64,000 nt of DNA from Enterococcus caccae ATCC BAA-1240 (lineage in GTDB: Bacteria > Bacillota > Bacilli > Lactobacillales > Enterococcaceae): contig NZ_KE136473.1 of assembly GCF_000407145.1 (NCBI RefSeq), forward strand, positions 310,001 through 374,000, written 5' to 3'. Position numbers and translations under genes: made by a program. Under the pieces are notes generated by a model that searched no databases, had not been told where the DNA came from, and was given only the letters and a program-made list of their open reading frames with translations. Shown here in pieces: positions 6,732 to 16,520 of this stretch. Every line of letters begins with the position of its first letter. Position 1 is the stretch's first letter.

Positions 6732-9268
6732 AAAAAAAATCATATGTTGTCATACTGTTAGCAGTAAGTATATTTTTTTTTATAAAGCTAAATAAAATCG
6801 AAGCATCTCCAGCTTTGAAAGACAAGTCATCAGAATCAGTTATTGATAATGAGACAAATAAAACGAAGTCATTGTTGAAAGCTGAGACAGATGATAGTGT
6901 TCCTTTAGGTGTACCATTAACAGGAATATTCAAAATTCCTAAGGATTCTAATAGTTATGTTTCTGGTAATAAAGTAATTATAACAGATAAGAAATCGTCT
7001 CAATCAGGAAATGTTTTTTCAACAGAGGCAAATAAATTAGATTTAAGTAAAAGTCTTGAGGCTGAAATGTATATCAGGATAGATGGTAATGCTGATGGTA
7101 TGACTTTTGTTCTACACAACGATTCAAAGGTAGTAGATACAATCTATAAAAAAACGGAAGGAGCAGCGTTAAATGCTTATTATGATTATTCTTACGGAGT
7201 TGAATTTATTGGACAAATAAAAAATAGTCTTGCTATTGAATTTGATACATATCGTAATGATAATTTTGATTATGGTATAGATAAGAATGATGATAAAGGA
7301 CACGTAGCTGTTATATTTCCTGATAAGATGGATGACTACAGAGGAGAAGATAGTCAGAAGAAAGTTACCTCTTTAGTACACCATAATGTCCAGTATCCTA
7401 CTTTTAAACTGGGTAATGGAAAATGGCGTAAATTTGCGATTAGTTGGCAACCCTTTGATAGTAATAATAAGGGGACTTTGACATATGAGCTTGAAGGTTT
7501 GAGTGCTCAGAAAATAGAGGTTGATAAGAAGGTTTTTGGCAATGTAGATAAGGTGTTTTGGGGATTTACAGGATCCACTGGGCTTTATTCCGAACAAGCA
7601 GAAGTTATTTTCAAAGAAGTTCCGGGATTGGTTAATTTTACTGATAGTTTAAAATTGACCGATAGTGCAGGAAATGAGCTAACAGAGACTAGCGCTATTA
7701 AAAATGATACAGAATTACAAGTGAATTATTCAGGAGAATATAAAGGTGGGAACCAGAATCTACTAGCTCCTGTTTTAAAATTCACATTAAGTGATAATCA
7801 AGAGTACCTTGCTGATACGTTAACTGTGAATGGTGTGTCCACAACGCCCAACTATGCTGATAACATCTTACAGGTTAATTTAAGTGAGTTAGACAGTAAA
7901 GATAATAAAGTTGATGTATCTTTTAAGTTAAAGCCAACAAAGGGAATTTCGTTAAGCAAACCTACTATAAAAAGTAGTTTGACAGGATTAAATTACTTCA
8001 AGACGAAGATGAACACAGTGTCTTATACATTAGATACTAAAGCCCCAACAGGTATCGGTAAACTTACTGTAGTAGATCAATTTGATGCCAATAAACTAAC
8101 TAATGCAGAAGATTATAAAGGATTTTTAAAATCATGGCAGGATGATGTGACAGCGAAAGAGAAGGTTCAAGTCTATCTAAAAGAGGGACAGGATATCAAG
8201 AAAATAGTAGAAACTGCTGGGATGAGCAATGTCATTCTCTCTCTTAAAGATGAAGCGGGAAATATCGGAGAAGTGACGATACCATTGTTTATTAAAGAGA
8301 AAGAAACAGCTATTGCACAGGATGATACATTTTTAATGGCAGCAAAAGATATCAAAATTTATAATTCTGATTACTCTGAAACAACTGATAAGTTGAAGGC
8401 ATTACTACGAAAAGAATCATCATTAGAAATGTGGCAAACAAATGTAGATGGTTCTTTAGAAAAATTAGATTCTTCGTTGATAAGTATTGAAACCGATCAA
8501 TTACCTCAAACAGGTTCGATTCCTGACGAAGGAGATTTCCCAGTGAAATTAGAATATACAGAAAAGAATACTACTCTTAATTTAGCGATTAATTTGAAAA
8601 TAGTAGCAAATCTTTCAAAAGTTATAGTCCAATATGTAGATGAATCGGGAGAAGCAATACTTGATTCAACGAGTATAATTGAGAACGTTGGTAAGAGCGT
8701 AAATTTGACTGAACAAGAGACTGTTAAAAAAAAGATTGAAGAAATAATTAATAAGAACTATTTATTAGTAACCAGACCTAGTTCAGAAACAGCAATTTCT
8801 GTAACAAAAGAAGAACAGACAGTTGCTTATCAATTTAAAGGGACACTGAAAATGATTTCATCACCTAACTATTTAAACTTTGGGCGAAAAACAATAAAGA
8901 ACTTTTTTATCAAAGTAGAACAAGCGAAATACGATAAACCTTTAATTATTTGGGATAATCGAAAGGTTAAAAGCTCTTGGACTGTTACAGCAACATTAAA
9001 AAAAGCCTTAACAAATACGGAAGATGAAAGTATGGAGCTACCTAGAGCAATTAAGTATAAAATGGATGAAGATCAATCTATAGTTTTATTAAAGGACGTT
9101 GCGCGGTCAATAGCAGTTAGAAAGCCAAATGATTCTAACGAGTACAATATAAGTGAGGATTGGAAAAATGGACAAAAAGGATTTCAATTGGAGGTTACGT
9201 CAAGAGAAATTCTTAAACTGGGTGCATACAGGGGAACGATTCTATGGCAAATAGGGGAAACGCCATGA
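6728..9268 (+). CDS. Large surface protein: L-type lectin, MucBP-like and divergent WxL domains
   Basis: The 846-residue protein starts with a signal or anchor helix. Residues of about 55-300 form an L-type (legume-like) lectin domain, shown by ADGMTFVLHND, LAIEFDTYRND and VFWGFTGSTG. A middle part resembles surface repeat domains. A MucBP-like module at about 630-700 starts VIVQYVDESGEAI. The last 140 residues resemble a WxL domain, with SPNYLNFG, SSWTVTATL and a final GTILWQIGETP, where WQI replaces the usual distal WxL. It is probably an adhesin binding host or plant glycans and held on the wall by its DUF916 partner, to which it is coupled. Confidence 0.85.
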   Translation: MKKKSYVVILLAVSIFFFIKLNKIEASPALKDKSSESVIDNETNKTKSLLKAETDDSVPLGVPLTGIFKIPKDSNSYVSGNKVIITDKKSSQSGNVFSTEANKLDLSKSLEAEMYIRIDGNADGMTFVLHNDSKVVDTIYKKTEGAALNAYYDYSYGVEFIGQIKNSLAIEFDTYRNDNFDYGIDKNDDKGHVAVIFPDKMDDYRGEDSQKKVTSLVHHNVQYPTFKLGNGKWRKFAISWQPFDSNNKGTLTYELEGLSAQKIEVDKKVFGNVDKVFWGFTGSTGLYSEQAEVIFKEVPGLVNFTDSLKLTDSAGNELTETSAIKNDTELQVNYSGEYKGGNQNLLAPVLKFTLSDNQEYLADTLTVNGVSTTPNYADNILQVNLSELDSKDNKVDVSFKLKPTKGISLSKPTIKSSLTGLNYFKTKMNTVSYTLDTKAPTGIGKLTVVDQFDANKLTNAEDYKGFLKSWQDDVTAKEKVQVYLKEGQDIKKIVETAGMSNVILSLKDEAGNIGEVTIPLFIKEKETAIAQDDTFLMAAKDIKIYNSDYSETTDKLKALLRKESSLEMWQTNVDGSLEKLDSSLISIETDQLPQTGSIPDEGDFPVKLEYTEKNTTLNLAINLKIVANLSKVIVQYVDESGEAILDSTSIIENVGKSVNLTEQETVKKKIEEIINKNYLLVTRPSSETAISVTKEEQTVAYQFKGTLKMISSPNYLNFGRKTIKNFFIKVEQAKYDKPLIIWDNRKVKSSWTVTATLKKALTNTEDESMELPRAIKYKMDEDQSIVLLKDVARSIAVRKPNDSNEYNISEDWKNGQKGFQLEVTSREILKLGAYRGTILWQIGETP

Positions 9269-9519
9269 TTTCATTATGATCGGAATTAAAAGAAATGACC
9301 TGAAAAACTCTTTATCATATAATGTTGATGAATAAAGTCAAAAAAGTAAGGTCGAACAGAGTTCTATGAGTCACGTCCTAACTTCAAAGAAATAAGAACA
9401 AATGGTGTGATTAGCAGCAACTTATTACGTTATACTTCAATCATACTGTTGTAAATCACGAGGCACGAAGTGACTCGATGATACACAATACAATGTGTTC
9501 TTCAGACGCATTGTTTCTT

Positions 9520-9551
9520 TTGGCAAGCTCACTATGATGCTTGCCAATTTT
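9520..9551 (+). terminator. Possible terminator of the WxL operon
   Basis: A 9-bp perfect hairpin (TTGGCAAGC at 9520-9528, GCTTGCCAA at 9539-9547) is followed by only four Ts. It lies 250 bases beyond the last WxL gene. The short T run makes it a moderate candidate. Confidence 0.45.
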
Positions 9552-9655
9552 CGTGAATTCTCTCTTATTACTATAAAACGCAACGAATTACGAGTCGATG
9601 TTGCACAGTACCCACTCGATGTTCGGAGCTAAATACTTCTGTTCAACCTCTTTGG
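9547..9655 (-). repeat. Reverse-oriented copy of the dispersed enterococcal-type repeat
   Basis: Read on the minus strand, this begins GAGGTTGAACAGAAGT, continues TTTAGCTCCGA and ends AAGAGAGAATTCACGAAAAT. The plus-strand element at 16846 has GAGGCCGAGACAAAAGT, TTTAGCTCCGA and AAGAGGGAATTCACGAAAAT in the same order. This copy carries roughly 60 extra bases in the middle. Confidence 0.7.
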
Positions 9656-9833
9656 AAGGTAAAAATGGTACAAGAGGATTTGTGCATCATGTGTAAGGTG
9701 CATTGATTTTCGTTTTGTTCAAAAGTATGGTGGAATTGTTTCCCGATAGTCTGCAGAAACGATTTCTTATGATTTATCTTTAACAGAAGTTTGTTGTGCA
9801 ATCAGATATATCTCAAGTTTTCTGTATAGCCTA

Positions 9834-9862
9834 TTGACTAAATTCGTATTTCATGATAAATT
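9834..9862 (+). promoter_or_regulatory. Sigma-A promoter of the his operon
   Basis: TTGACT (9834-9839) and TAAATT (9857-9862) are separated by 17 bases, placing the start of transcription near 9869, just before the T-box stem I. Confidence 0.7.
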
Positions 9863-9868
9863 ATTTAA

Positions 9869-10190
9869 AAATAAATGAGAATAAAATGAAAGAACGATGA
9901 TCAAAATAGTAGGTGAATCAATTCATTTTAGAGAGTTTCCGTTTGCTGAAAGGAAATAATGAATCATCATCGAACACGCTTGTAAGTTATTTTTCTGAAA
10001 TAAAAAATTTAGTTTCTTGAAGTTAGCTTCGTATTCTAAATGAGTAGGAAAAATCGGAGAGTCCGTTATCACTCCTTAGTTTATCTAACTAACAGAGGTT
10101 TTTACTGAGAAGTAAAAGCAAATCTGAGGTGGGACCACGTGAATAAATTCTCGTCCTCTTGGCTTATTTGCCAAGGGGCTTTTTTATTTA
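9869..10190 (+). promoter_or_regulatory. T-box riboswitch with histidine (CAC) specifier and terminator
   Basis: The leader shows the T-box signatures in order. Stem I arms are CGATGAT (9895-9901) and ATCATCG (9966-9972), with AGTA at 9908, AGAGAG at 9930-9935 and GCTGAAAGG near the apex. A specifier loop GAACACG puts CAC, a His codon, at 9975-9977. The conserved T-box AGGTGGGACCACG is at 10127-10139. The competing terminator has arms 10155-10163 and 10170-10178 and a T run to 10189. By family knowledge, uncharged tRNA-His pairs with the specifier and T-box and allows read-through into hisZ. Confidence 0.93.
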
Positions 10191-10294
10191 GCTTTATAGG
10201 TTCGTTCTAAGGAAAAGAGCAAAATTTGATTTGTAGAAAAAACATCTCTTAAAAAATGATCTACTTTATTCTCTAAAAACAAGGAGGAAACCGA

Positions 10295-11479
10295 ATGAAA
10301 TGGAATCGCAGTATACCATCAGGAACAAAAGATAAGTTATTCAGAGAAGCAAATGGGGCGTATCAATTAGAAAAAAAAATCAATGATATTGTGAAAAAAA
10401 GAGGGTACCAACGAATTGATACGCCTATGATCGAGTTTGAAGATGTGTTTGACAGTGAAGAAAAAGATGAAAAAGAATTTTACCGTTTTTTTGACAAGCA
10501 AGGTCGTCTGCTCGTTTTGCGTCCGGATATGACGATGCCGATTGGGCGAGTGATTGCAACGACAGGCATTCAGCCTCCTCTCAAGTTATCGTATAGTGGA
10601 AAAGTGTTTCGCTCAAATGATGATATGCTGGGTGAACAAAATGAGCTGACGCAAGCTGGAATTGAATTGATCGGGTATTCTTCTTTAAAAGCTGAAGTCG
10701 AATGTATCTCGTGTGCTATTGAAATTTTGGAGGCCCTGTCTATACCAAATTTTCATTTTGAATTGGGGCATGCAGAAATTTTCCGTTTCATTGTGGCTTC
10801 ATTAGGATTAGATGATGGAGCAAAAATAGAGCTTCAAACATATGTTAATAATAAAAGTTTAACGGATCTAAAGCGATTTGTAGCAAGATATCCAAGTGAC
10901 TTAGACGCATTTATTTGTGCGATTCCCAGACTATTTGGTGAAGCAGACGAAGTGTTGCCCATTGCAAAATCATTGCTCCCAAATGACACGAAAATCATAA
11001 AAATTATTGACGAATTAGAAACGCTAATGAATGCGATCAAGAGGTGTCATCAAAAAATATCATTAACTGTAGATTTAGGTTTAGTTGCCTTGATGGATTA
11101 TTACACAGGTGTTTTATTTAGCGGTTATGCGGATCTAGTGCCTGATATTTTCTTACGTGGCGGACGTTATGACCATTTAGCAGAACAATTCGGACAACGT
11201 GTGATTCCTGCTGTTGGTTTGGGCATCAACTTAGACACCTTGGTTGCCTTACAATATCAAATCAACAGCTTAGCTTCTTTAGATCAACCGACGACATTGG
11301 TTCATGGGTCTTTAGAACAGTTAGCAAAATCAGAAGCGATAGTAAAAGAGAATCCTGGTTATCAATTATCTTTATTTGAAACCATAGAAGAAGCGTTGAA
11401 ATATGGAAAAAAATGGCAGTATCAACAGATTATTGAAGTAACACAAGATAAAATACGTGTAGTAAAGGTGGGGACGTAA
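10295..11479 (+). CDS. hisZ: ATP phosphoribosyltransferase regulatory subunit HisZ
   Basis: HisZ is a catalytically inactive relative of histidyl-tRNA synthetase that activates short-form HisG and makes it histidine-sensitive. The 394-residue protein has the class II synthetase motifs: [11 protein letters not shown] (motif 2 region), the KVFRSND segment, and [18 protein letters not shown] and [12 protein letters not shown] later on. It is shorter than a true HisRS and lacks the C-terminal anticodon-binding domain. AAGGAGG precedes ATG 10295. It is the first gene after the His T-box and is followed by short HisG, the expected pairing. Confidence 0.95.
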   Translation: MKWNRSIPSGTKDKLFREANGAYQLEKKINDIVKKRGYQRIDTPMIEFEDVFDSEEKDEKEFYRFFDKQGRLLVLRPDMTMPIGRVIATTGIQPPLKLSYSGKVFRSNDDMLGEQNELTQAGIELIGYSSLKAEVECISCAIEILEALSIPNFHFELGHAEIFRFIVASLGLDDGAKIELQTYVNNKSLTDLKRFVARYPSDLDAFICAIPRLFGEADEVLPIAKSLLPNDTKIIKIIDELETLMNAIKRCHQKISLTVDLGLVALMDYYTGVLFSGYADLVPDIFLRGGRYDHLAEQFGQRVIPAVGLGINLDTLVALQYQINSLASLDQPTTLVHGSLEQLAKSEAIVKENPGYQLSLFETIEEALKYGKKWQYQQIIEVTQDKIRVVKVGT

Positions 11480-11481
11480 AA

Positions 11482-12123
11482 TTGACACAACTGACTATTG
11501 CATTAACAAAAGGGCGCTTGGAAAAACAAACATTGGCCCTGTTTAAACAAGCAGGGATCGATGTTTCCTTTTTGCAAGATAAGCAGCGAAAATTAATTTT
11601 TACTAGTCCAGATCATCGCTTTACTTTTCTTTTAGTAAAGGCTGCTGATGTGACGACTTATGTAAGGCATGGGGTTGCTGATCTTGGTATAGTAGGGAAA
11701 GACGTATTGATCGAGCATCCATTCGGTTATTATGAAATGCTTGATTTAAAGATTGGCACATGTAAGTTTTCGGTGGCCTCTACAAAAAATTACCAACCAA
11801 ATGATTATAAACGAAAACGAATTGCAACAAAGTATCCAACAGTTGCATCAGAACATTTTCGTAAAAAGGGTGAAGATGTTGAGATCATCAAGATTGAAGG
11901 ATCAGTGGAAATTGCACCAGTTTTGGGGTTGGCAGATGCAATTGTTGATATTGTTGAAACAGGTACGACGCTAAGAGAAAATGGCTTGGAGATCTTTGAA
12001 GATATCTGTCCAGTTTCGGCTCGAGTGATCGTAAATAAAGCGATGCTCAAACGTAAGCGTCAAGCAATATTTCAGCTGATCGATGGATTAGAAAATGTGA
12101 TCGAAGGAGGAGAAACGATATGA
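11482..12123 (+). CDS. hisG: ATP phosphoribosyltransferase catalytic subunit, short form (HisG)
   Basis: It catalyses the first step of histidine synthesis, ATP plus PRPP to phosphoribosyl-ATP. At 213 residues it is the short form that lacks the C-terminal regulatory domain and needs HisZ. Visible motifs are [19 protein letters not shown] and the PRPP-binding [14 protein letters not shown]. The start is a TTG at 11482, with GGTGGGG 8 bases upstream and only two bases after the hisZ stop. The stop overlaps hisD by four bases. Confidence 0.95.
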   Translation: MTQLTIALTKGRLEKQTLALFKQAGIDVSFLQDKQRKLIFTSPDHRFTFLLVKAADVTTYVRHGVADLGIVGKDVLIEHPFGYYEMLDLKIGTCKFSVASTKNYQPNDYKRKRIATKYPTVASEHFRKKGEDVEIIKIEGSVEIAPVLGLADAIVDIVETGTTLRENGLEIFEDICPVSARVIVNKAMLKRKRQAIFQLIDGLENVIEGGETI

Positions 12124-13400
12124 AATGGTTGACGGGAAATACCGTAGATATTTTAACAGCATTAAACGAAGACTTCAGGTTGACTCAAGAGGACAATCAA
12201 CAAGTAGAAGAACAAGTTCGTCAAATTATCCGACAAGTGATTCAAAACGGCGATCAGGCGTTAAAGGACTATTCAAAAAAATTTGATCAAGTCGAGCTAC
12301 AAGAATTATTCATATCACAGGAGACGATCGACCAAGGGTATCAACAAGTAGAAAAAGAAGTGATTGCAGCGTTAGAAGCGGCTAAAGAAAATATTATCAG
12401 TTATCATCAAAAGCAAAAACAACATGACTTTATGGACACAGAAAAAACAGGTGTTTTGCGGGGGCAATTGGTGTTGCCTTTAGCACGTGTTGGTGTATAC
12501 GTACCAGGTGGAACGGCAGCGTATCCATCTTCTGTATTGATGAATGTTCTCCCCGCAAAAATTGCTGGAGTGAAAGAAATCATTATGGTTACACCGCCAT
12601 CAGTCAATGGAGTTCCTGATGTGATCTTAGCAGCAGCAAAAATTGCTGGAGTAAATAAAATTTTTCAAATAGGAGGAGCACAAAGTATTGCTGCATTAGC
12701 TTATGGGACAGAAACAGTACCTAAAGTGGATAAAATCGTGGGACCAGGTAATATCTATGTAGCGACAGCCAAAAAGCAAGTATTTGGAGTAGTAGGAATC
12801 GACATGATCGCAGGTCCCTCTGAGATTGGAATTTTAGCCGATGAATCAGCAAATCCAACATATATCGCCGCGGATTTACTGTCACAAGCAGAACATGATA
12901 CGCTAGCTAGAACTATATTAGTCACAAATTCAATCAGTCTTGCAGAACAAGTAGAAAAAGATATTTATAGACAGCTAGAATCATTGCCTCGTAAAGAAAT
13001 TGCTATACAAGCAATCAAAAATCATGGCAGGATTATTATTGCCTCAACAATTGCCTCAATGTTTACAATCATGAATGAGATTGCACCAGAACATTTAGAA
13101 GTCCAATTAACGGATCCAATCAGCTACCTGCATGAAATAAAAAATGCTGGATCGATCTTTTTAGGAGAATATGCATCAGAACCAGTAGGAGATTATTTTT
13201 CAGGAACGAATCATGTGTTGCCAACAAGTGGTACTGCAAAATTTTATTCCCCTTTAGGCGTGTACGATTTTGTGAAGTATAGTCAAGTTACTTATTATAC
13301 CAAAGAAGCGTTGGCTGAGGTTAAGGATGCCATTACAGTTTTGGCGAGAAAAGAAGGTTTAGAAGCGCATGCCAGAGCGATTGAATACCGATTTGACTGA
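12120..13400 (+). CDS. hisD: Histidinol dehydrogenase (HisD)
   Basis: It oxidises L-histidinol to L-histidine in two NAD-dependent steps, the last in the pathway. The 426-residue length is normal. Family features visible are [27 protein letters not shown], the zinc-site SQAEHD and EIAPEHLEV segments, and [14 protein letters not shown] near the C-terminus. AAGGAGGAG precedes the ATG, which overlaps the hisG stop. An 108-base gap separates it from hisB, the largest gap in the operon. Confidence 0.96.
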   Translation: MKWLTGNTVDILTALNEDFRLTQEDNQQVEEQVRQIIRQVIQNGDQALKDYSKKFDQVELQELFISQETIDQGYQQVEKEVIAALEAAKENIISYHQKQKQHDFMDTEKTGVLRGQLVLPLARVGVYVPGGTAAYPSSVLMNVLPAKIAGVKEIIMVTPPSVNGVPDVILAAAKIAGVNKIFQIGGAQSIAALAYGTETVPKVDKIVGPGNIYVATAKKQVFGVVGIDMIAGPSEIGILADESANPTYIAADLLSQAEHDTLARTILVTNSISLAEQVEKDIYRQLESLPRKEIAIQAIKNHGRIIIASTIASMFTIMNEIAPEHLEVQLTDPISYLHEIKNAGSIFLGEYASEPVGDYFSGTNHVLPTSGTAKFYSPLGVYDFVKYSQVTYYTKEALAEVKDAITVLARKEGLEAHARAIEYRFD

Positions 13401-13508
13401 TTATTATTCGTTGTTGATATGGAAAAAAGATAAAATAGAAATGAAGCCAAAAGCACCTCAATTACATTTTCAGAGTCCACTATGCTTTTAATTGAAAGGA
13501 GAAACATA

Positions 13509-14093
13509 ATGAGAACTGCTACTTTAAAACGAGAAACTGCAGAAACAAAAATCGAGTTGAGTCTTGATCTAGATCATCAAGAACCAGTTACGATTCAAAC
13601 CGGCGTTGGCTTTTTTGATCATATGTTGATTTTATTCGCTCGTCACAGCCGTATTTCTTTAGAAGTGAAAGTAGAAGGTGACTTAGATGTAGATAGTCAT
13701 CATACTGTGGAAGATGTCGGGATTGTTTTAGGACAATGTATTCGCGAAGCTATAGGGGACAAAGCGGGAATCAATCGTTATGGTACTAGTTTTGTACCAA
13801 TGGATGAGTCTTTAGGAATGGCATCGTTAGATGTAAGTGGGCGGTCTTATTTAGTATTTGATGCGATATTTGATAATCCTAAGCTTGGGGATTTTGACAC
13901 AGAATTGACAGAAGAATTTTTTCAAGCGTTAGCATTCAATACTCAAATGAATTTACATTTAAAAATCTTGCACGGGAAAAATACTCATCACAAGATAGAA
14001 GCGTTGTTTAAGGCAACTGGCCGAGCCTTAAGAGAAGCGATAACCATAAATCCTGAAATTCAAGGAGTCAACTCCACGAAAGGAATTCTGTAG
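13509..14093 (+). CDS. hisB: Imidazoleglycerol-phosphate dehydratase (HisB)
   Basis: It dehydrates imidazole glycerol phosphate to imidazole acetol phosphate. At 194 residues this is the single-function bacterial form without a phosphatase domain. The Mn-binding histidine motifs are clear: [24 protein letters not shown], and [15 protein letters not shown] near the C-terminus. ATG 13509 is used because AAAGGAG lies 7 bases upstream; an in-frame ATG at 13482 would add nine residues without a binding site. hisH starts on the base after its stop. Confidence 0.95.
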   Translation: MRTATLKRETAETKIELSLDLDHQEPVTIQTGVGFFDHMLILFARHSRISLEVKVEGDLDVDSHHTVEDVGIVLGQCIREAIGDKAGINRYGTSFVPMDESLGMASLDVSGRSYLVFDAIFDNPKLGDFDTELTEEFFQALAFNTQMNLHLKILHGKNTHHKIEALFKATGRALREAITINPEIQGVNSTKGIL

Positions 14094-14720
14094 ATGATTA
14101 TTATCATTGATTACGATACTGGAAATACATTAAATGTTCAAAAAGCCTTAGATCATGTTGGTTTAGCAAATAAAATTTCTGCTGATCCTGATGAAATACG
14201 AACAGCATCAGGCCTAATTTTACCAGGTGTCGGAGCTTTTGCACTAGCTATGAAGGAATTGAAGCAGCGCGGGTTAGTGAGTGTGATCCAAGAAGTTGCT
14301 CAAAATGGGACTCCGATTTTAGGTGTTTGTTTAGGGATGCAGTTGCTTTTAGAAGGGAGTATGGAAAATGGTTTTACGGAAGGGTTAGGGCTGATTGAAG
14401 GCATTTGTGAAAAGTTACCTGACGATCCTGATTTACCAGTTCCTCATATGGGATGGAATCAATTAGTTGTAACGGAAGAAACCTATTTAACAAAAGATGT
14501 GGATGGAAAGTATGTCTATTTTGTCCATTCTTATTATGCTGATTGTGAGTCTGAGGTGATTGATGCATTCGCTCAGTATTCTATTAAAATACCTGGGATG
14601 ATTTCAAAGGGGAATGTTTACGGAACCCAGTTTCATCCTGAAAAAAGTAGTGAAGCTGGTTTGATGATTTTAAGAGGATTTAAGGAGGTAGTAGATCATG
14701 TTGATTTTACCAGCAATTGA
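14094..14720 (+). CDS. hisH: Imidazole glycerol phosphate synthase, glutaminase subunit (HisH)
   Basis: A class I glutamine amidotransferase that supplies ammonia to HisF. The nucleophile lies in GVCLGMQLL and the His/Glu pair in YGTQFHPEKSSEAG, so the catalytic triad is complete. The oxyanion-type segment LPGVGAFALAM is also present. The 208-residue length is usual. Its 3' end overlaps hisA by 23 bases, with the hisA ribosome binding site AAGGAGG inside it. Confidence 0.95.
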   Translation: MIIIIDYDTGNTLNVQKALDHVGLANKISADPDEIRTASGLILPGVGAFALAMKELKQRGLVSVIQEVAQNGTPILGVCLGMQLLLEGSMENGFTEGLGLIEGICEKLPDDPDLPVPHMGWNQLVVTEETYLTKDVDGKYVYFVHSYYADCESEVIDAFAQYSIKIPGMISKGNVYGTQFHPEKSSEAGLMILRGFKEVVDHVDFTSN

Positions 14721-15423
14721 TATTAGAGAAGGAAAAGCGGTACGATTAGTTCAAGGGAATTTTTTACAAAAAACGATTGTCAATCATGATCCTATTGCCC
14801 AAGCACAAGAATTTAGTGATGCGGGTATTCAGATGATGCATGTCGTTGACTTGGATGGTGCTTTGATGGGAAAAGCCGCTAATGCACCTTTGATAGAGAA
14901 TATGAAAAAAACAACGGGCTTAAAAATTGAAGTTGGCGGAGGAATTCGCACATTGCAACAAATTGATGATTATGTAGCCCTTGGAATTGACCGAATTATT
15001 ATTGGTTCAGCGGCTTTGAGAGATCCAATATTAGTCAAAGAAGCTGTCAAGAAGTATGGAGATAAAATTGCAGTGGGAATTGATGCTAAAAATGGAAAAG
15101 TTGCTGTTAGTGGTTGGCTGGATGTGAGCGAAACTGATTATTTGCAAATGGCTAAGGAAATGGCAGCAATCGGTGTTCAAACAATCATTTATACAGATAT
15201 TACAAAAGATGGCACTTTAGCTGGTCCAAGTTTTGAAGATTATGCACTATTAGCAAAAGTTGCACCTGATGTACAAATCATTGCTTCAGGTGGTGTGAGT
15301 AGTAAAGCAGATTTGGAGAAACTAGCAGAATTAGGTTTATACGGAGCAATCGTTGGAAAGGCGTTTTATAATGGTGCTATCACTTTAGCAGATATGCTGG
15401 AGGTAGAGAAAAATGCTAACTAA
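14698..15423 (+). CDS. hisA: ProFAR isomerase (HisA)
   Basis: HisA isomerises the aminoaldose ProFAR to PRFAR on a TIM barrel. The 241-residue protein shows the N-terminal catalytic Asp in [14 protein letters not shown], the half-barrel repeat signs GGGIRT and IASGGVSS, and the second catalytic Asp in [12 protein letters not shown]. The start at 14698 follows AAGGAGG and lies within hisH; the stop overlaps hisF by 11 bases. Confidence 0.95.
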   Translation: MLILPAIDIREGKAVRLVQGNFLQKTIVNHDPIAQAQEFSDAGIQMMHVVDLDGALMGKAANAPLIENMKKTTGLKIEVGGGIRTLQQIDDYVALGIDRIIIGSAALRDPILVKEAVKKYGDKIAVGIDAKNGKVAVSGWLDVSETDYLQMAKEMAAIGVQTIIYTDITKDGTLAGPSFEDYALLAKVAPDVQIIASGGVSSKADLEKLAELGLYGAIVGKAFYNGAITLADMLEVEKNAN

Positions 15424-16168
15424 ACGTATTATTCCTTGTTTAGATGTAACAGATGGCCGAGTAGTCAAGGGGGTCAATTTTATTGATCTGCAAGATGTGG
15501 GTGATCCTGTAGCTATTGCGAAAGCGTATAATGAACAGGGAGCTGATGAGCTAGTTTTCTTAGATATAACTGCTACAAGTGACGACCGTGAAACGATGAT
15601 CGAAGTGGTAGAACGGACAGCGGCAGAAGTATTCATCCCTTTGACTGTAGGGGGGGGGATTCGAAGTGTCTCTGACATGAAACGAATGCTACAGGCCGGG
15701 GCTGATAAAATTTCTCTCAATTCAGCAGCGATTCAACGACCAGCGTTAATCCAAGAAGGGGCTGAAAAACTTGGTTCACAGTGTATTGTTGTAGCAATAG
15801 ATGCTAAACGAACAGACGATTCTTGGCATGTTTTTGTTAAAGGCGGGCGAGAAGATACAGGAATAGACGCGATAGAATGGGCTAAAGAAGCCGTGGCTCT
15901 AGGTGCGGGCGAAATCCTACTGACAAGCATGGATGCAGATGGGACTAAATCAGGGTATGATCTCACATTGACTCAAGCTGTTTGTAAAGCTGTGAATGTT
16001 CCTGTGATTGCATCGGGTGGATGTGGCAGTGCAGCTGATATTGTAGAAGTTTTTGAACAAACCAAAGTAAGTGCTGCTTTAGCTGCAAGTGTTTTCCATT
16101 ATGGAGAGGTGAAAATTCCAGAGCTGAAAGATTCATTAGCGCTTAAGGGAATGGAGGTACGTCGATGA
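15413..16168 (+). CDS. hisF: Imidazole glycerol phosphate synthase, cyclase subunit (HisF)
   Basis: HisF joins PRFAR with ammonia from HisH, giving IGP and AICAR. The 251-residue TIM barrel has both catalytic aspartates: [14 protein letters not shown] near the start and [15 protein letters not shown] in the middle. [11 protein letters not shown] and [13 protein letters not shown] are the phosphate-binding loops. GGAGG lies in the 3' end of hisA. A run of eight Gs around 15651 is intact within the frame. The stop overlaps hisI by four bases. Confidence 0.96.
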   Translation: MLTKRIIPCLDVTDGRVVKGVNFIDLQDVGDPVAIAKAYNEQGADELVFLDITATSDDRETMIEVVERTAAEVFIPLTVGGGIRSVSDMKRMLQAGADKISLNSAAIQRPALIQEGAEKLGSQCIVVAIDAKRTDDSWHVFVKGGREDTGIDAIEWAKEAVALGAGEILLTSMDADGTKSGYDLTLTQAVCKAVNVPVIASGGCGSAADIVEVFEQTKVSAALAASVFHYGEVKIPELKDSLALKGMEVRR

Positions 16169-16470
16169 AACTAGATTTTAGCAAAGGACTATTGCCTGCA
16201 ATCATTATGGAAGAAAAAACAAAAGAAGTTTTGATGCTGGCTTATATGAATGAAGAAAGTTTTGAAAAAACACTCGAAACAGGCACAACTTGGTTTTATT
16301 CCCGATCACGTCAACAGTTATGGAATAAAGGTGAGACAAGCGGCAATAGTCAAAAAGTAAAAAGCATCATCACAGATTGTGATTCAGATACCTTACTTAT
16401 CACCGTTGAACAAACAGGACCTGCTTGTCATACAGGTAAACATAGTTGTTTTTTCAATGTAATTTTTTAG
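16165..16470 (+). CDS. hisI: Phosphoribosyl-AMP cyclohydrolase (HisI)
   Basis: It opens the purine ring of PR-AMP. The 101-residue stand-alone enzyme shows [18 protein letters not shown], the WNKGETSGN loop and the metal/zinc site [27 protein letters not shown] (two late Cys plus His). It is separate from HisE rather than fused, as in some enteric bacteria. It overlaps hisF by four bases. Confidence 0.95.
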   Translation: MKLDFSKGLLPAIIMEEKTKEVLMLAYMNEESFEKTLETGTTWFYSRSRQQLWNKGETSGNSQKVKSIITDCDSDTLLITVEQTGPACHTGKHSCFFNVIF

Positions 16471-16520
16471 CTTCACAGGCTAGCGCTTTGGAAAAATGAT
16501 ACAGGAAGGAGGCAAAAAAT

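Larger units (their letters stand above)
9269..9833. other. Gene-free gap between the WxL locus and the his promoter
   Basis: No coding frame is supported here. The gap holds three small hairpins: 9459-9477, 9490-9514 (ACAATG/CATTGT) and 9520-9547 (TTGGCAAGC/GCTTGCCAA). A reverse-oriented copy of the dispersed repeat found at 16846 follows. The rest shows no recognisable signal. Confidence 0.6.

Noticed and set aside
9459-9655. Array of small hairpins and repeated CTCGATG words as a possible CRISPR or iteron array
   Set aside because: The repeats are few, unequally spaced and not identical; the right part is explained by the reverse repeat element.
15651-15658. Run of eight Gs in hisF as a frameshift or phase-variation site
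   Set aside because: The frame through the run is intact and encodes the expected VGGGIR loop, so there is no sign of a slipped or broken gene here.
15385-15720. 111-residue minus-strand frame across the hisA/hisF junction
   Set aside because: It is antisense to two certain genes and has no ribosome binding site or homology that I recognise.
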